Shown piece by piece: positions 25,031 to 34,208 of a stretch of DNA of 64,000 bases. The notes beneath the pieces are model-generated. The model searched no databases. It worked only from the letters and a program-made list of their open reading frames with translations, and was not told the origin of the DNA. Where the stretch lies: positions 60,343 through 124,342 of the forward strand of contig NVSG01000005.1 in assembly GCA_002401155.1 (NCBI GenBank), read 5' to 3'. Positions within the stretch are counted from its first letter, which is position 1. Every line of letters starts with the position of its first letter. The DNA comes from Hyphomicrobiales bacterium. Lineage in GTDB: Bacteria > Pseudomonadota > Alphaproteobacteria > Rhizobiales > Rhizobiaceae. A program made the position numbers and the translations under genes.

Positions 25031-26242
25031 CTAGCTCATTGCTTTTTGCAAATTCGCATCCACCGCATCAAGGAAACCGGTGGTTGAAAGCCAAGGCTGA
25101 TCAGGGCCGATCAACAGCGCCAAATCCTTGGTCATGGAGCCGGATTGCACCGTATCAATGCAAACCTTTTCCAGTGTATCGGTGAATTTTTTCAATTCAG
25201 CATTGTCGTCCAGTTTCGCACGATGGGCCAAACCTCTGCTCCATGCAAAGATTGAAGCGATGGAGTTGGTTGAAGTTTCTTCGCCCTTCTGATGCGCGCG
25301 GTAGTGACGGGTAACGGTGCCGTGGGCAGCTTCTGCTTCCACGATTTTGCCGTCTGGTGTCGTCAGCACGGAAGTCATCAGTCCGAGCGAGCCAAAGCCC
25401 TGCGCTACGATGTCGGACTGCACGTCGCCATCATAGTTTTTACAGGCCCAAAGATATCCGCCAGACCATTTAAGGGAAGCGGCCACCATATCGTCGATAA
25501 GGCGATGCTCATACCAGATTTCCGCTGCTTTGAACTGCTCTTCAAATTCAGCTTCATAAACTTCCTGAAAGATATCTTTAAAGCGACCGTCATAGATTTT
25601 CATGATGGTGTTTTTGGTTGAAAGATAAACCGGAACCTTGCGTTGCAAACCGTAATTCAGCGATGCGCGAGCAAAATCATAAATCGAATTATCGAGATTA
25701 TACATGCCCATGGCGATGCCCGCTGATGGTGCATCAAAGATATCATATTCTTGCGTCGTGCCATCATCACCAACAAATTTCATGGTAAGCTTGCCCTTGC
25801 CCGGAAATCTAAAATCCGTGGCGCGGTATTGATCGCCATAAGCATGACGTCCAATGATGATTGGTTTTGTCCAACCCGGAACCAGCCGAGGCACATTGTT
25901 CATGATGATCGGCTCGCGAAAAATTACACCGCCCAAAATGTTGCGGATGGTGCCATTCGGCGAGCGATACATTCTCTTCAGGCCAAATTCTTCAACCCGT
26001 GCTTCATCTGGCGTGATGGTCGCGCATTTAATGCCAACGCCGATTTCCTTGATTGCATTGGCTGCATCAACGGTAATTTGATCATCTGTGTCATCGCGGG
26101 CTTCCATGCCCAAATCGTAATATTTCAAATCAACATCCAGATAAGGATGGATCAGCTTTTCCTTGATGAACTGCCAGATGATGCGGGTCATTTCATCGCC
26201 GTCCAGTTCAACGACGGGATTTTCAACCTTAATTTTAGCCAT
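25031..26242 (-). CDS. icd: NADP-dependent isocitrate dehydrogenase
   Basis: 403 residues from ATG 26242 ([20 protein letters not shown]), preceded by AAGAGAA; the open frame continues upstream to 26440 but only the inner start fits the family. The length and N-terminus are those of the eukaryote-like, dimeric IDP-type enzyme common in rhizobia. Substrate and NADP segments include [32 protein letters not shown] and [21 protein letters not shown]. It oxidises isocitrate to 2-oxoglutarate in the TCA cycle. It is monocistronic, with its own terminator. Confidence 0.96.
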   Translation of the reverse strand: MAKIKVENPVVELDGDEMTRIIWQFIKEKLIHPYLDVDLKYYDLGMEARDDTDDQITVDAANAIKEIGVGIKCATITPDEARVEEFGLKRMYRSPNGTIRNILGGVIFREPIIMNNVPRLVPGWTKPIIIGRHAYGDQYRATDFRFPGKGKLTMKFVGDDGTTQEYDIFDAPSAGIAMGMYNLDNSIYDFARASLNYGLQRKVPVYLSTKNTIMKIYDGRFKDIFQEVYEAEFEEQFKAAEIWYEHRLIDDMVAASLKWSGGYLWACKNYDGDVQSDIVAQGFGSLGLMTSVLTTPDGKIVEAEAAHGTVTRHYRAHQKGEETSTNSIASIFAWSRGLAHRAKLDDNAELKKFTDTLEKVCIDTVQSGSMTKDLALLIGPDQPWLSTTGFLDAVDANLQKAMS

Positions 26243-26351
26243 AGTATTCTCTTCTTTTTGAAAAATGCAGAATCGATACCCTGCAGGGAGAGGATGATTA
26301 TGCTGCCCATATAGCAAAGCATTTAGCGCGAAGCAAAGGGGGTAATTCGTC

Positions 26352-27116
26352 TTATTGCTGCACCGTAATCGAACGCGGCATGCCAATTCTGCCAAAGCCG
26401 GGCAATTTAATTGCAGGTCGCAGAAAATCAATTCCGGCAACCAGCCCTAAAATATTTATCTCCAGCCCCTCAACCTCAGCGATCACGATGCCTGCATACC
26501 CCATGAAGGACAACTGCCAGCCAGTGTTGCTTGGCGCAGGCGAAAGCCAGTTGCCGTACCCAATGAAATCTTTTCCAATAGCGGTTGGGGGTAGGGTCGC
26601 CTGTAATTCAGGCACGCTGCGGATCACATGGGCAATAAACGAATTGCTGTTGGGACCGGGCCACAGGATGTAACCACCATAATTGTTGTATGGATAGTTC
26701 GTAATAGCATTTTCAATTTTCGGAATAAGCGCCTGCGCCGCAGCGCCCGTTACCTCATATTGAAGTTCAGGCATTGACGAATACCAAAATGCATCGGCGG
26801 CATAATCATTGTGCCGGACGGGCCTTCCCCAGCCAACCACATCATAGCGATGATATTGAGTTTCTGACTGGCGTTTAATAACCAGCCAGCTATGGACTGC
26901 AAAAATACCTTTCCAACGCCCGGTGCGTGCAGAATAGATGCGCACCATAGCGTCCGTATTTTGCTGAGGCGAGGGAAGGGTGCGGGAACTGGACCAGTCC
27001 GCCGTTCTCCAACTGCTTGGCCATTCGCCCTGCGAATAAACCACCGCATGAACAGCCAATGGTGCCAAAAACACGAACACGAACATCAAAATCAGTCTGC
27101 GGAGCAATTTAATCAT
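26352..27116 (-). CDS. DUF3750 family exported protein
   Basis: 254 residues from ATG 27116; ATG 27134 adds six residues. A signal peptide ([24 protein letters not shown]) is followed by a DUF3750-like region: [27 protein letters not shown] and [22 protein letters not shown]. The conserved His and the PGPNSNSF segment recall an NlpC/P60-like or cysteine-peptidase-like fold, but no activity has been shown. It is divergent from trmJ over about 90 bp. Confidence 0.7.
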   Translation of the reverse strand: MIKLLRRLILMFVFVFLAPLAVHAVVYSQGEWPSSWRTADWSSSRTLPSPQQNTDAMVRIYSARTGRWKGIFAVHSWLVIKRQSETQYHRYDVVGWGRPVRHNDYAADAFWYSSMPELQYEVTGAAAQALIPKIENAITNYPYNNYGGYILWPGPNSNSFIAHVIRSVPELQATLPPTAIGKDFIGYGNWLSPAPSNTGWQLSFMGYAGIVIAEVEGLEINILGLVAGIDFLRPAIKLPGFGRIGMPRSITVQQ

Positions 27117-27202
27117 TGTAATTTCAGAGACCATGTTGTGTTTAGCGGAACAACTATAGCCGAATTCGAGTTAAAATGCGGCATAACGAATTTGTGAGAA
27201 CC

Positions 27203-27982
27203 ATGGCAGGCACTGATAACAGAAAAGAACTGATAACCGAAGGTCCGGTAATCGTGCTTTGCGAACCGCAATTGGGCGAGAATATCGGCATGGTCGCGCG
27301 CGCTATGGCAAACTTTGGTTTGGCAGAACTGCGACTGGTCAATCCGCGCGATGGCTGGCCCAGCGATAAGGCAAGAAGTGCAGCCAGCAACGCGGACCAT
27401 GTGATCGATGCCACCAAGGTCTATGGCCGGGTTGAGGACGCAATCGCAGATTTGCATTTCACCTACGCAACCACGGCGCGCCATCGCGATATGTTGAAAA
27501 CCGTACGTTCACCACGCGAAGCGATTTCAACCCTGATGACCAAATTCAAAGCTGGCGAGAAGACCGGCCTTTTGTTTGGCCGCGAACGCTGGGGCCTCAA
27601 CAATGAGGAAATCGCGCTTTCCGACGAGATTGTAACATTCCCGGTCAACCCGGCTTTCGCTTCATTAAACATTGCGCAGGCGGTTCTGCTGATGAGCTAT
27701 GAATGGATGAATGCCTCCATGGTCGAACCTGAAAAAGCAGTCTTCGGCGCCATCGATAGCGAGATCGCCAGCAAGCAAGAACTGATCGGTCTCTTCGATC
27801 ACCTGGAAAGCGCATTGGAAGATGCCCGCTATTTCCACCCGCCTTCAAAGAAGGAACGCATGCGCCTGAACCTGCGCAACACCTTCACCCACGCAAACCT
27901 AAGATCCCCCGAAATCCACGCCCTTCGCGGCGCGATTGCGGCCCTTGAACGGCGCTGGAAGAAGAAACGCGGCGAATGGTAA
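27203..27982 (+). CDS. trmJ: TrmJ-like tRNA (cytidine/uridine-2'-O-)-methyltransferase
   Basis: 259 residues from ATG 27203; the frame begins at 27176 but the inner start fits the family. SPOUT knot features are VIVLCEPQLGENIGMVARAMANFGLAELRLVNPR, GLLFGRERWGLNNEEI and NPAFASLNIAQAVLLMSYE. This is the TrmH/TrmJ pattern for 2'-O-methylation of tRNA position 32. The C-terminal domain (LRNTFTHANLRSPEIHALRGAI) is also typical. Confidence 0.87.
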   Translation: MAGTDNRKELITEGPVIVLCEPQLGENIGMVARAMANFGLAELRLVNPRDGWPSDKARSAASNADHVIDATKVYGRVEDAIADLHFTYATTARHRDMLKTVRSPREAISTLMTKFKAGEKTGLLFGRERWGLNNEEIALSDEIVTFPVNPAFASLNIAQAVLLMSYEWMNASMVEPEKAVFGAIDSEIASKQELIGLFDHLESALEDARYFHPPSKKERMRLNLRNTFTHANLRSPEIHALRGAIAALERRWKKKRGEW

Positions 27983-28032
27983 ACTTTCAAGCAGGAAAAT
28001 CGGGAGTTTCCTTTACCTTTCATGTTAACTTG

Positions 28033-28063
28033 CCCTTTAAGTTTGCTGTGCCATTCCCTATCT
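28033..28063 (+). promoter_or_regulatory. Candidate sigma-32 heat-shock promoter before clpP
   Basis: CCCTTTAA, 15 bases, then CCCTATCT resembles the RpoH consensus CCCTTGAA-N13-17-CCCCATNT. Spacing is identical to the better site upstream of lon. It lies about 50 bp before the clpP start. Confidence 0.45.
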
Positions 28064-28113
28064 TGTGCAGAAGAAATTTGATTCGAACCATCCGTATAAA
28101 GGCGATGTGAAAA

Positions 28114-28740
28114 ATGAGAGATCCAGTAGAAACCTATATGAACCTAATTCCCATGGTTGTTGAACAAACCAATCGCGGTGAACGGTCCTATGATATTTTT
28201 TCGCGGCTGTTGAAAGAGCGCGTTATTTTCCTTACCGGCGCGGTGGAAGATGGCCTTGCTTCGATCATCTGCGCGCAACTTTTATTCCTTGAAGCGGAAA
28301 ACCCGACAAAAGAAATCAACCTCTATATCAATTCCCCCGGTGGAGTGGTGACTTCCGGCATGGCAATTTATGATACCATGCAGTTTATCAAACCTCCGGT
28401 TTCCACCCTTTGCATGGGGCAAGCTGCTTCCATGGGCTCACTTTTGTTATGTGCCGGTGCTAAAGACCTGCGCTTTGCATTGCCAAATGCCCGCATCATG
28501 GTGCATCAGCCTTCCGGCGGATTTCAAGGGCAGGCCTCTGATATTCAACGCCACGCCGAAGACATCATGAAAATGAAACGCCGTTTGAATGAGATTTACG
28601 TCAAACATACCGGCCAAGAATACGACGTCATTGAAACCACCCTCGACCGTGATCACTTCATGACAGCCGATGAGTCCAAAGAATTTGGCATTATCGACAA
28701 AGTGCTTGAAGAACGTCAGGAAGAAGGCGCAGAAAGCTAA
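28114..28740 (+). CDS. clpP: ATP-dependent Clp protease proteolytic subunit
   Basis: 208 residues. The catalytic serine is Ser106 in GQAASMGS and the histidine is His131 in MVHQPSGG, with a conserved Asp in the DRDHFM segment. The N-terminus [33 protein letters not shown] is standard. ClpP forms the double heptamer that degrades proteins delivered by ClpX (next gene) or ClpA. In alphaproteobacteria ClpXP drives the timed breakdown of cell-cycle regulators. Confidence 0.98.
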   Translation: MRDPVETYMNLIPMVVEQTNRGERSYDIFSRLLKERVIFLTGAVEDGLASIICAQLLFLEAENPTKEINLYINSPGGVVTSGMAIYDTMQFIKPPVSTLCMGQAASMGSLLLCAGAKDLRFALPNARIMVHQPSGGFQGQASDIQRHAEDIMKMKRRLNEIYVKHTGQEYDVIETTLDRDHFMTADESKEFGIIDKVLEERQEEGAES

Positions 28741-29034
28741 GGTGAGGGCTGAATTGCTCCATTAAGGCTTGAAAACAGCGAAATTGGCCAGATAATCGTA
28801 AAACTGGCCAGTTTCCCGCAAGTCCGTTAAGGTAATATACAGTTTTTCGCACATACACTGATTGCTTAGTGTACTGTGGAAAGTGAATTAATTGCCACCA
28901 ATGCGCCTTAATTGGCCTAACCTAATGGTGGCAACAAGACGAGTAGGCTTTCATATGAACGTGGAAGCATGGAAAATTTAATGCGAGAATGAGGTCCATC
29001 AAAGGGCCGACAATCTCAAATGCAGGATTTTTTA

Positions 29035-30330
29035 ATGAGTAAAATTTCAAATACCGGTGGTGATGACGGCGGCAGCAGCAGTTCAAAGAACACTCTTTAT
29101 TGTTCTTTTTGCGGAAAAAGCCAACACGAAGTTCGCAAGCTGATTGCAGGTCCAACCGTTTTCATCTGTGATGAGTGCGTAGAGCTCTGCATGGATATTA
29201 TCCGTGAGGAAAACAAATCCTCCATGGTGAAATCCGGCGAGGGCATTCCGACGCCTCAGGAAATCATGGGCGTCCTTGATGATTACGTCATCGGCCAGAA
29301 ACACGCCAAGCGTGTGTTGTCCGTTGCGGTTCATAACCACTATAAACGCCTCAACCACGCCTCTCAGGATAAAGAGCAGGACGTTGAACTGGCAAAATCC
29401 AACATCATGCTGATTGGCCCAACCGGTTGCGGCAAGACTTTGCTTGCCCAGACTTTGGCCCGTATCCTTGATGTGCCGTTTACAATGGCCGACGCAACCA
29501 CACTGACTGAAGCCGGTTATGTGGGCGAAGACGTTGAAAATATCATTTTGAAATTGCTTCAGGCCGCAGATTATAACGTTGAACGCGCCGAGCGCGGCAT
29601 CGTTTATATCGATGAGGTCGATAAGATTTCTCGTAAATCTGATAATCCTTCGATCACCCGCGACGTATCGGGCGAGGGCGTGCAGCAGGCCTTGTTGAAA
29701 ATCATGGAAGGCACGGTTGCATCCGTTCCTCCGCAAGGTGGACGCAAACATCCCCAGCAGGAATTCCTGCAGGTTGATACAACCAACATGCTGTTTGTAT
29801 GTGGTGGTGCGTTCTCTGGTCTTGAAAATATCATTTCCGAACGTGGCCGTAAAACCTCCATTGGTTTTGGCGCACACGTGGATAATCCGGAAGATCGCAG
29901 AACCGGCGAATTGCTTCGTAAAGTCGAGCCTGAAGATTTGCAGCGCTTTGGCCTGATCCCTGAATTCATCGGTCGTGTACCAGTTTTGGCAACGCTCGAA
30001 GATCTGGACGAAGATGCACTGGTGCAAATTCTTACCGAGCCAAAAAACGCGCTGGTAAAACAGTATCAGCGTCTGTTTGCCATGGAAGAAGTTGAGCTTT
30101 CATTCCATGAGGATGCATTGAGTGCCATTGCGCGCCGCGCAATCAAACGTAAAACCGGCGCTCGTGGCCTTCGCTCCATCCTTGAAGGCATCTTGCTTGA
30201 TACCATGTTCGACCTGCCAGCCCTTGAAGGCGTGCAGGAGGTGGTTATTTCAGAAGAAGTGGTGGATGGCGATGCCCGTCCGCTCTACATCTACTCTGAG
30301 AAATCAGAAGAAAAAGAAGCAAGCGCCTAG
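29035..30330 (+). CDS. clpX: ATP-dependent Clp protease ATP-binding subunit
   Basis: 431 residues from ATG 29035. An N-terminal zinc domain has Cys pairs in [12 protein letters not shown] and [10 protein letters not shown]. The AAA+ core has Walker A GPTGCGKT and Walker [11 protein letters not shown], then sensor and the IGF loop region (TSIGFGAHV) that docks ClpP. It unfolds tagged substrates and feeds them to ClpP. It is separated from clpP by 294 bp that hold a 7-bp TGGCCAG/CTGGCCA stem (28785-28810). Confidence 0.98.
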   Translation: MSKISNTGGDDGGSSSSKNTLYCSFCGKSQHEVRKLIAGPTVFICDECVELCMDIIREENKSSMVKSGEGIPTPQEIMGVLDDYVIGQKHAKRVLSVAVHNHYKRLNHASQDKEQDVELAKSNIMLIGPTGCGKTLLAQTLARILDVPFTMADATTLTEAGYVGEDVENIILKLLQAADYNVERAERGIVYIDEVDKISRKSDNPSITRDVSGEGVQQALLKIMEGTVASVPPQGGRKHPQQEFLQVDTTNMLFVCGGAFSGLENIISERGRKTSIGFGAHVDNPEDRRTGELLRKVEPEDLQRFGLIPEFIGRVPVLATLEDLDEDALVQILTEPKNALVKQYQRLFAMEEVELSFHEDALSAIARRAIKRKTGARGLRSILEGILLDTMFDLPALEGVQEVVISEEVVDGDARPLYIYSEKSEEKEASA

Positions 30331-30343
30331 AGTTACGGTTTTT

Positions 30344-30378
30344 CATTCTCGCGCTTGCTGGATAAAAGCGCGGGAATG
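30344..30378 (+). promoter_or_regulatory. 13-bp hairpin reaching the ribosome site of the small membrane-protein gene
   Basis: CATTCTCGCGCTT and AAGCGCGGGAATG pair over 13 positions, including one G-U pair, around a 9-base loop. The right arm contains the GGGAA that would serve as ribosome site and ends at the GTG/ATG start (30378/30381). It could terminate clpX transcripts or hide the start until melted. Confidence 0.5.
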
Positions 30379-30380
30379 TG

Positions 30381-30779
30381 ATGCTAAGTTTTCTCTATAA
30401 TGTTCTAGATCAATTCTTGGCATTGCCCTCCGGCGTCCTCACTTGGGTTGTCTGGATGGGAGCCGTATTTACGGCTGCATTGCTCTTTGTTTCGACTCGT
30501 AAAACTGCACGGTTCGCCCTGCTGACATTTTATGGGTTTACCTTTGTCGGTTCGAGCATCGCAATCTGGTTCACCGGTTCCATTCACTGGATAGGGCTGG
30601 TTCATCTGATTTTCTGGCCACCATTGCTTTTTCATCTGATCAAAAATGAAATTCGCGATGCGAGCTTCAAACCAAAGAGCATTTATGGCAGCTGGGTCAT
30701 CTTGTTGATCATCACCATGATTGTCTCACTGGTATTTGATTTGCGCGATGTGGTTTTGTTATTTCAGGGAAATAATTAG
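30381..30779 (+). CDS. Small integral membrane protein between clpX and lon
   Basis: 132 residues from ATG 30381 (GTG 30378 is also in frame). It is strongly hydrophobic with three or four membrane helices (VLTWVVWMGAVFTAALLFVS, LLTFYGFTFVGSSIAIWF, WIGLVHLIFWPPLLFHLI, SWVILLIITMIVSLVF). I do not recognise the family. Its position between two protease genes, and the hairpin over its ribosome site, suggest a link to proteostasis or envelope stress, but this is inference. Confidence 0.7.
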   Translation: MLSFLYNVLDQFLALPSGVLTWVVWMGAVFTAALLFVSTRKTARFALLTFYGFTFVGSSIAIWFTGSIHWIGLVHLIFWPPLLFHLIKNEIRDASFKPKSIYGSWVILLIITMIVSLVFDLRDVVLLFQGNN

Positions 30780-30846
30780 CATTTCAATCACGCAAACAGA
30801 CCGTCGACGAAGCCATCTTAGCATTCCTTCATATAAATCTGCGCGT

Positions 30847-30879
30847 TACCCTTGAAGCGCCGCCGCGCTCTCCCCAAAT
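30847..30879 (+). promoter_or_regulatory. Sigma-32 heat-shock promoter before lon
   Basis: CCCTTGAA (30847-30854), 15 bases, then CCCCAAATTA (30870-30879) closely matches the RpoH consensus CCCTTGAA-N13-17-CCCCATNTA. It lies about 180 bp before the lon start, so a long leader is predicted. Confidence 0.7.
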
Positions 30880-31056
30880 TATGGTAAACAAGCCCAAAAG
30901 CGTGCCAGCTGATTCACAACAAAATTAGAGCCATGCTAAGGTTTCTCGCAATAAGCGGTATTCCTTCCTGCGCGCAGCGTATATACAAGATTCGTAAGGG
31001 TCCCTCCAAGGGTTCGTCTGATTGTTTTTGACAAGCCCAATAAGGAATTTAAGATT

Positions 31057-33489
31057 ATGACAAAGACTGGTCCGGATAAGATTGAACTGAGTTCTGGCGA
31101 GACATTTCCACTATTGCCACTGCGCGATATCGTGGTTTTCCCGCATATGATTGTGCCACTTTTTGTGGGCCGCGAAAAATCAATCGCAGCTTTGGAAGAA
31201 GTGATGAATACCGACCGTCAGATACTGCTCTTTACCCAGAAAAATGCCAGTGATGATGATCCATCTCCTGAATCCCTTTATGAGGTCGGCTCCATCGCAT
31301 CCGTATTGCAGTTGCTGAAACTGCCCGATGGTACTGTGAAAGTGCTGGTCGAGGGCGTTGCCCGTGCGCGCGTATCCCAATTCACCGAGCGTGATGACTA
31401 TTTCGAAGCCTATGCCGAAATCATTGAAGACGAGGAAGGCGATGCCATAGAGATGGAAGCACTTTCCCGTTCGGTTGTGTCCGAATTTGAAGGCTATGTG
31501 AAACTCAACAAAAAAGTATCACCGGAAGTTCTGACCGCCGTTACCCAGATTGAAGATTACACCAAGCTGGCCGATACGGTCGCCTCGCATTTGGCCATTA
31601 AAATTTCCGAAAAGCAGGAAATCCTTGGAATTTTCAGCGTTAAAGAGCGTCTGGAACATGTGCTCGGCATGATGGAAAGTGAAATTTCTGTCCTGCAGGT
31701 AGAAAAGCGTATCCGCTCCCGTGTCAAACGGCAGATGGAAAAAACCCAGCGCGAATATTATCTCAATGAGCAAATGAAGGCGATCCAGAAAGAGCTTGGC
31801 GAAGGCGACGATGGCCGCGACGAGTTGGGTGAACTGGAAGAACGCATTAAGAAAACCAAGCTTTCAAAAGAAGCTCGCGAAAAGGCTGATAATGAGTTCA
31901 AAAAACTCAAGCAGATGAGCCCGATGTCGGCAGAAGCCACAGTGGTTCGCAATTATCTTGATTGGTTGCTTGGTATTCCGTGGGGCAAACGTTCACCGGT
32001 GAAAACCGATCTGGTTGCCGCCGAAGAAGTGCTCGATGCTGATCACTATGGTCTTGAAAAAGTCAAAGAGCGCATCATCGAATATTTAGCTGTTCAGTCA
32101 CGCACCAAGAAGATCAAAGGCCCGATCCTTTGCCTCGTCGGCCCTCCTGGCGTTGGTAAGACTTCGCTTGGAAAATCAATCGCCCGGGCAACTGGTCGCG
32201 AGTTCGTTCGCATGGCTTTGGGCGGCGTTCGCGATGAGGCTGAAATCCGCGGTCACCGTCGTACCTATATCGGTTCAATGCCCGGTAAGGTCATTCAATC
32301 GATGAAAAAAGCCAAAAAAACCAATCCGCTTTTCTTGCTTGATGAGATCGATAAAATGGGCCAGGATTTCCGTGGCGATCCATCATCTGCTTTGCTGGAA
32401 GTGCTCGATCCAGAACAGAACAGCACGTTTTCTGATCATTATCTGGAAGTTGAATATGACCTTTCAAACGTCATGTTCATCACAACCGCCAATACGCTGA
32501 ATATTCCCGGCCCATTACTGGACCGCATGGAAATCATCCGCATTGCCGGTTATACCGAAGACGAAAAACTCGAAATCGCCAAGCGCCATCTGCTTTCAAA
32601 AACTATGAAAGACCATGCATTGGTCGATAAAGAATTTTCGATCTCTGATGATGCCATCCGCACGATCATTCGCACCTATACCCGCGAAGCTGGCGTACGT
32701 AGTCTTGAACGCGAGTTGGCAAAGCTTGCGCGTAAAGCCGTGACCGAGATTTTGAAGACCAAAAAGAAATCCATTAAGATCACCGATAAGAACATCGAGG
32801 ATTATCTTGGCGTTCCAAAATTCCGCTTTGGTCAGGCAGAAGACGAAGATCAGGTGGGCGTTGTTACAGGTCTTGCATGGACGGAAGTTGGTGGTGAATT
32901 GCTCACCATTGAAAGTGTCTCCATGCCGGGCAAAGGCAAGATGACGGTAACCGGCAATCTGCGCGATGTGATGAAAGAATCCGTTTCCGCCGCTGCATCC
33001 TACGTGCGCTCGCGGGCTGTTGATTTTGGGATTGAACCACCAAAATTTGATAAATACGATATCCATGTGCATGTGCCGGAAGGCGCAACGCCGAAGGATG
33101 GTCCATCAGCTGGCGTTGCCATGGCGGTTTCGATTGTTTCCGTGATGACTGGTATTCCGATCCATAAGTCTATTGCGATGACCGGCGAAATCACGCTTCG
33201 GGGCAGGGTTTTACCAATCGGTGGGCTTAAGGAAAAATTGCTGGCGGCTCTGCGCGGCGGCATTACCAAAGTGCTGATCCCTGAGGAGAATGCCAAAGAT
33301 CTAGCCGATATCCCGGACAATGTGAAAAACGCTCTGGAAATTGTGCCCCTATCCAATGTGGATGAGGTTCTCTCCCATGCGCTAACTCGTATGCCGGAGG
33401 CCATTGAATGGACACTTGAAGATGAGGAAGCCGCTCGAAAAGCAATGATGGCGCCCTCGGATTCTGGAACGACACCAGTCGCTCACTAA
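31057..33489 (+). CDS. lon: ATP-dependent protease Lon
   Basis: 810 residues. An N-terminal LON domain (LPLRDIVVFPHMIVPLFVGR) leads to a coiled coil, then an AAA+ domain with Walker A GPPGVGKTSLGKS and Walker B FLLDEIDKM. The protease domain has the Ser-Lys dyad, with Ser684 in KDGPSAGVAM. It degrades misfolded and regulatory proteins such as CcrM and DnaA in alphaproteobacteria. A strong sigma-32-type promoter precedes it and a terminator follows. Confidence 0.98.
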   Translation: MTKTGPDKIELSSGETFPLLPLRDIVVFPHMIVPLFVGREKSIAALEEVMNTDRQILLFTQKNASDDDPSPESLYEVGSIASVLQLLKLPDGTVKVLVEGVARARVSQFTERDDYFEAYAEIIEDEEGDAIEMEALSRSVVSEFEGYVKLNKKVSPEVLTAVTQIEDYTKLADTVASHLAIKISEKQEILGIFSVKERLEHVLGMMESEISVLQVEKRIRSRVKRQMEKTQREYYLNEQMKAIQKELGEGDDGRDELGELEERIKKTKLSKEAREKADNEFKKLKQMSPMSAEATVVRNYLDWLLGIPWGKRSPVKTDLVAAEEVLDADHYGLEKVKERIIEYLAVQSRTKKIKGPILCLVGPPGVGKTSLGKSIARATGREFVRMALGGVRDEAEIRGHRRTYIGSMPGKVIQSMKKAKKTNPLFLLDEIDKMGQDFRGDPSSALLEVLDPEQNSTFSDHYLEVEYDLSNVMFITTANTLNIPGPLLDRMEIIRIAGYTEDEKLEIAKRHLLSKTMKDHALVDKEFSISDDAIRTIIRTYTREAGVRSLERELAKLARKAVTEILKTKKKSIKITDKNIEDYLGVPKFRFGQAEDEDQVGVVTGLAWTEVGGELLTIESVSMPGKGKMTVTGNLRDVMKESVSAAASYVRSRAVDFGIEPPKFDKYDIHVHVPEGATPKDGPSAGVAMAVSIVSVMTGIPIHKSIAMTGEITLRGRVLPIGGLKEKLLAALRGGITKVLIPEENAKDLADIPDNVKNALEIVPLSNVDEVLSHALTRMPEAIEWTLEDEEAARKAMMAPSDSGTTPVAH

Positions 33490-33527
33490 GGGAAACTGGT
33501 AAAAAAGTAAACAAATCTTGTTTAGTT

Positions 33528-33560
33528 AAAGGGCTCGGAAAATATTTCGTGCCCTTTTTT
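33528..33560 (+). terminator. Rho-independent terminator of lon
   Basis: AAAGGGC and GCCCTTT flank a loop of about 16 bases that can partly pair (CGGAAA/TTTCG), followed by TTTTTT. It lies 39 bp after the lon stop. The remaining 235 bp up to hupB are AT-rich and hold no gene I can support. Confidence 0.75.
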
Positions 33561-33795
33561 ATGGCGAATCGGCAGAAATACTTTGTACCAAAAACAACTG
33601 AATTTGGCTTAGTTGTAGATAATTCATCTGTTAATTTTATTTGCCATGCCGGTTTTGTCATTTTTTTTGACGTTTTTCATCGAAAAGCCAAGAAAACAGC
33701 CGTTTACAGGATTTTTCCTATTGAAAAAACTTATCCAAAAGGCGAACGTGGCGCGAGTTTGATGAGTCGTTCTAAATATCAGGAAGGATATAATA

Positions 33796-34074
33796 ATGAA
33801 CAAAAATGAGCTTATTTCCGCTGTTGCCGACAAAACTGGCATGACTAAAGAATCTGCTGGTGGAGCCGTTGACGCGGTAATTTCATGCATCACAGATACA
33901 TTGGCTGGCGGCGGCGAAGTCCGTCTTCTGGGTTTCGGCAGCTTCGTAGTTGCAGACCGTAAAGCAACGACTGCACGCAACCCTCGCACCGGCGAGCCAA
34001 TTGCAGTGCCTGCTTCTAAAGCTCCTAAATTTAAAGCCGGTAAGGCTTTGAAAGAAGCTGTAAATAAAAAGTAA
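33796..34074 (+). CDS. hupB: DNA-binding protein HU
   Basis: 92 residues with the full HU fold: MNKNELISAVADKTGMTKESAGGAVDAV, then VRLLGFGSFVVADRKATTARNPRTGEPI, the DNA-clasping arm with RNPRTG and the conserved Pro. AAGGA precedes the start. HU bends and compacts DNA. The lon-hupB order is common in proteobacteria. Confidence 0.97.
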   Translation: MNKNELISAVADKTGMTKESAGGAVDAVISCITDTLAGGGEVRLLGFGSFVVADRKATTARNPRTGEPIAVPASKAPKFKAGKALKEAVNKK

Positions 34075-34115
34075 TTGATCTGGCTTCTCCCGTCGTGGAG
34101 ATGACCAAGTGATTA

Positions 34116-34142
34116 GGCCCGCCAACTGGTGGGCCTTTTTTT
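34116..34142 (+). terminator. Rho-independent terminator of hupB
   Basis: GGCCCGCC and GGTGGGCC pair with one mismatch around a 4-base loop, followed by seven T. It lies 42 bp after the hupB stop. Confidence 0.85.
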
Positions 34143-34208
34143 GTGAAAACCATTTGAAGCACTTCGAATTTACTGGATTTTTCAAAACCTTTCCGCTCAA
34201 ATCAATTC

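Noticed and set aside
28025..28040. TTAA...TTAA pair upstream of clpP as a CtrA box
   Set aside because: The spacing is eight bases rather than the seven of the CtrA consensus, and the region is better explained as the sigma-32-like -35 element.
28785..28810. TGGCCAG/CTGGCCA stem after clpP as terminator
   Set aside because: Only 7 bp with no T-run, and each arm is itself palindromic, so it may form by chance.
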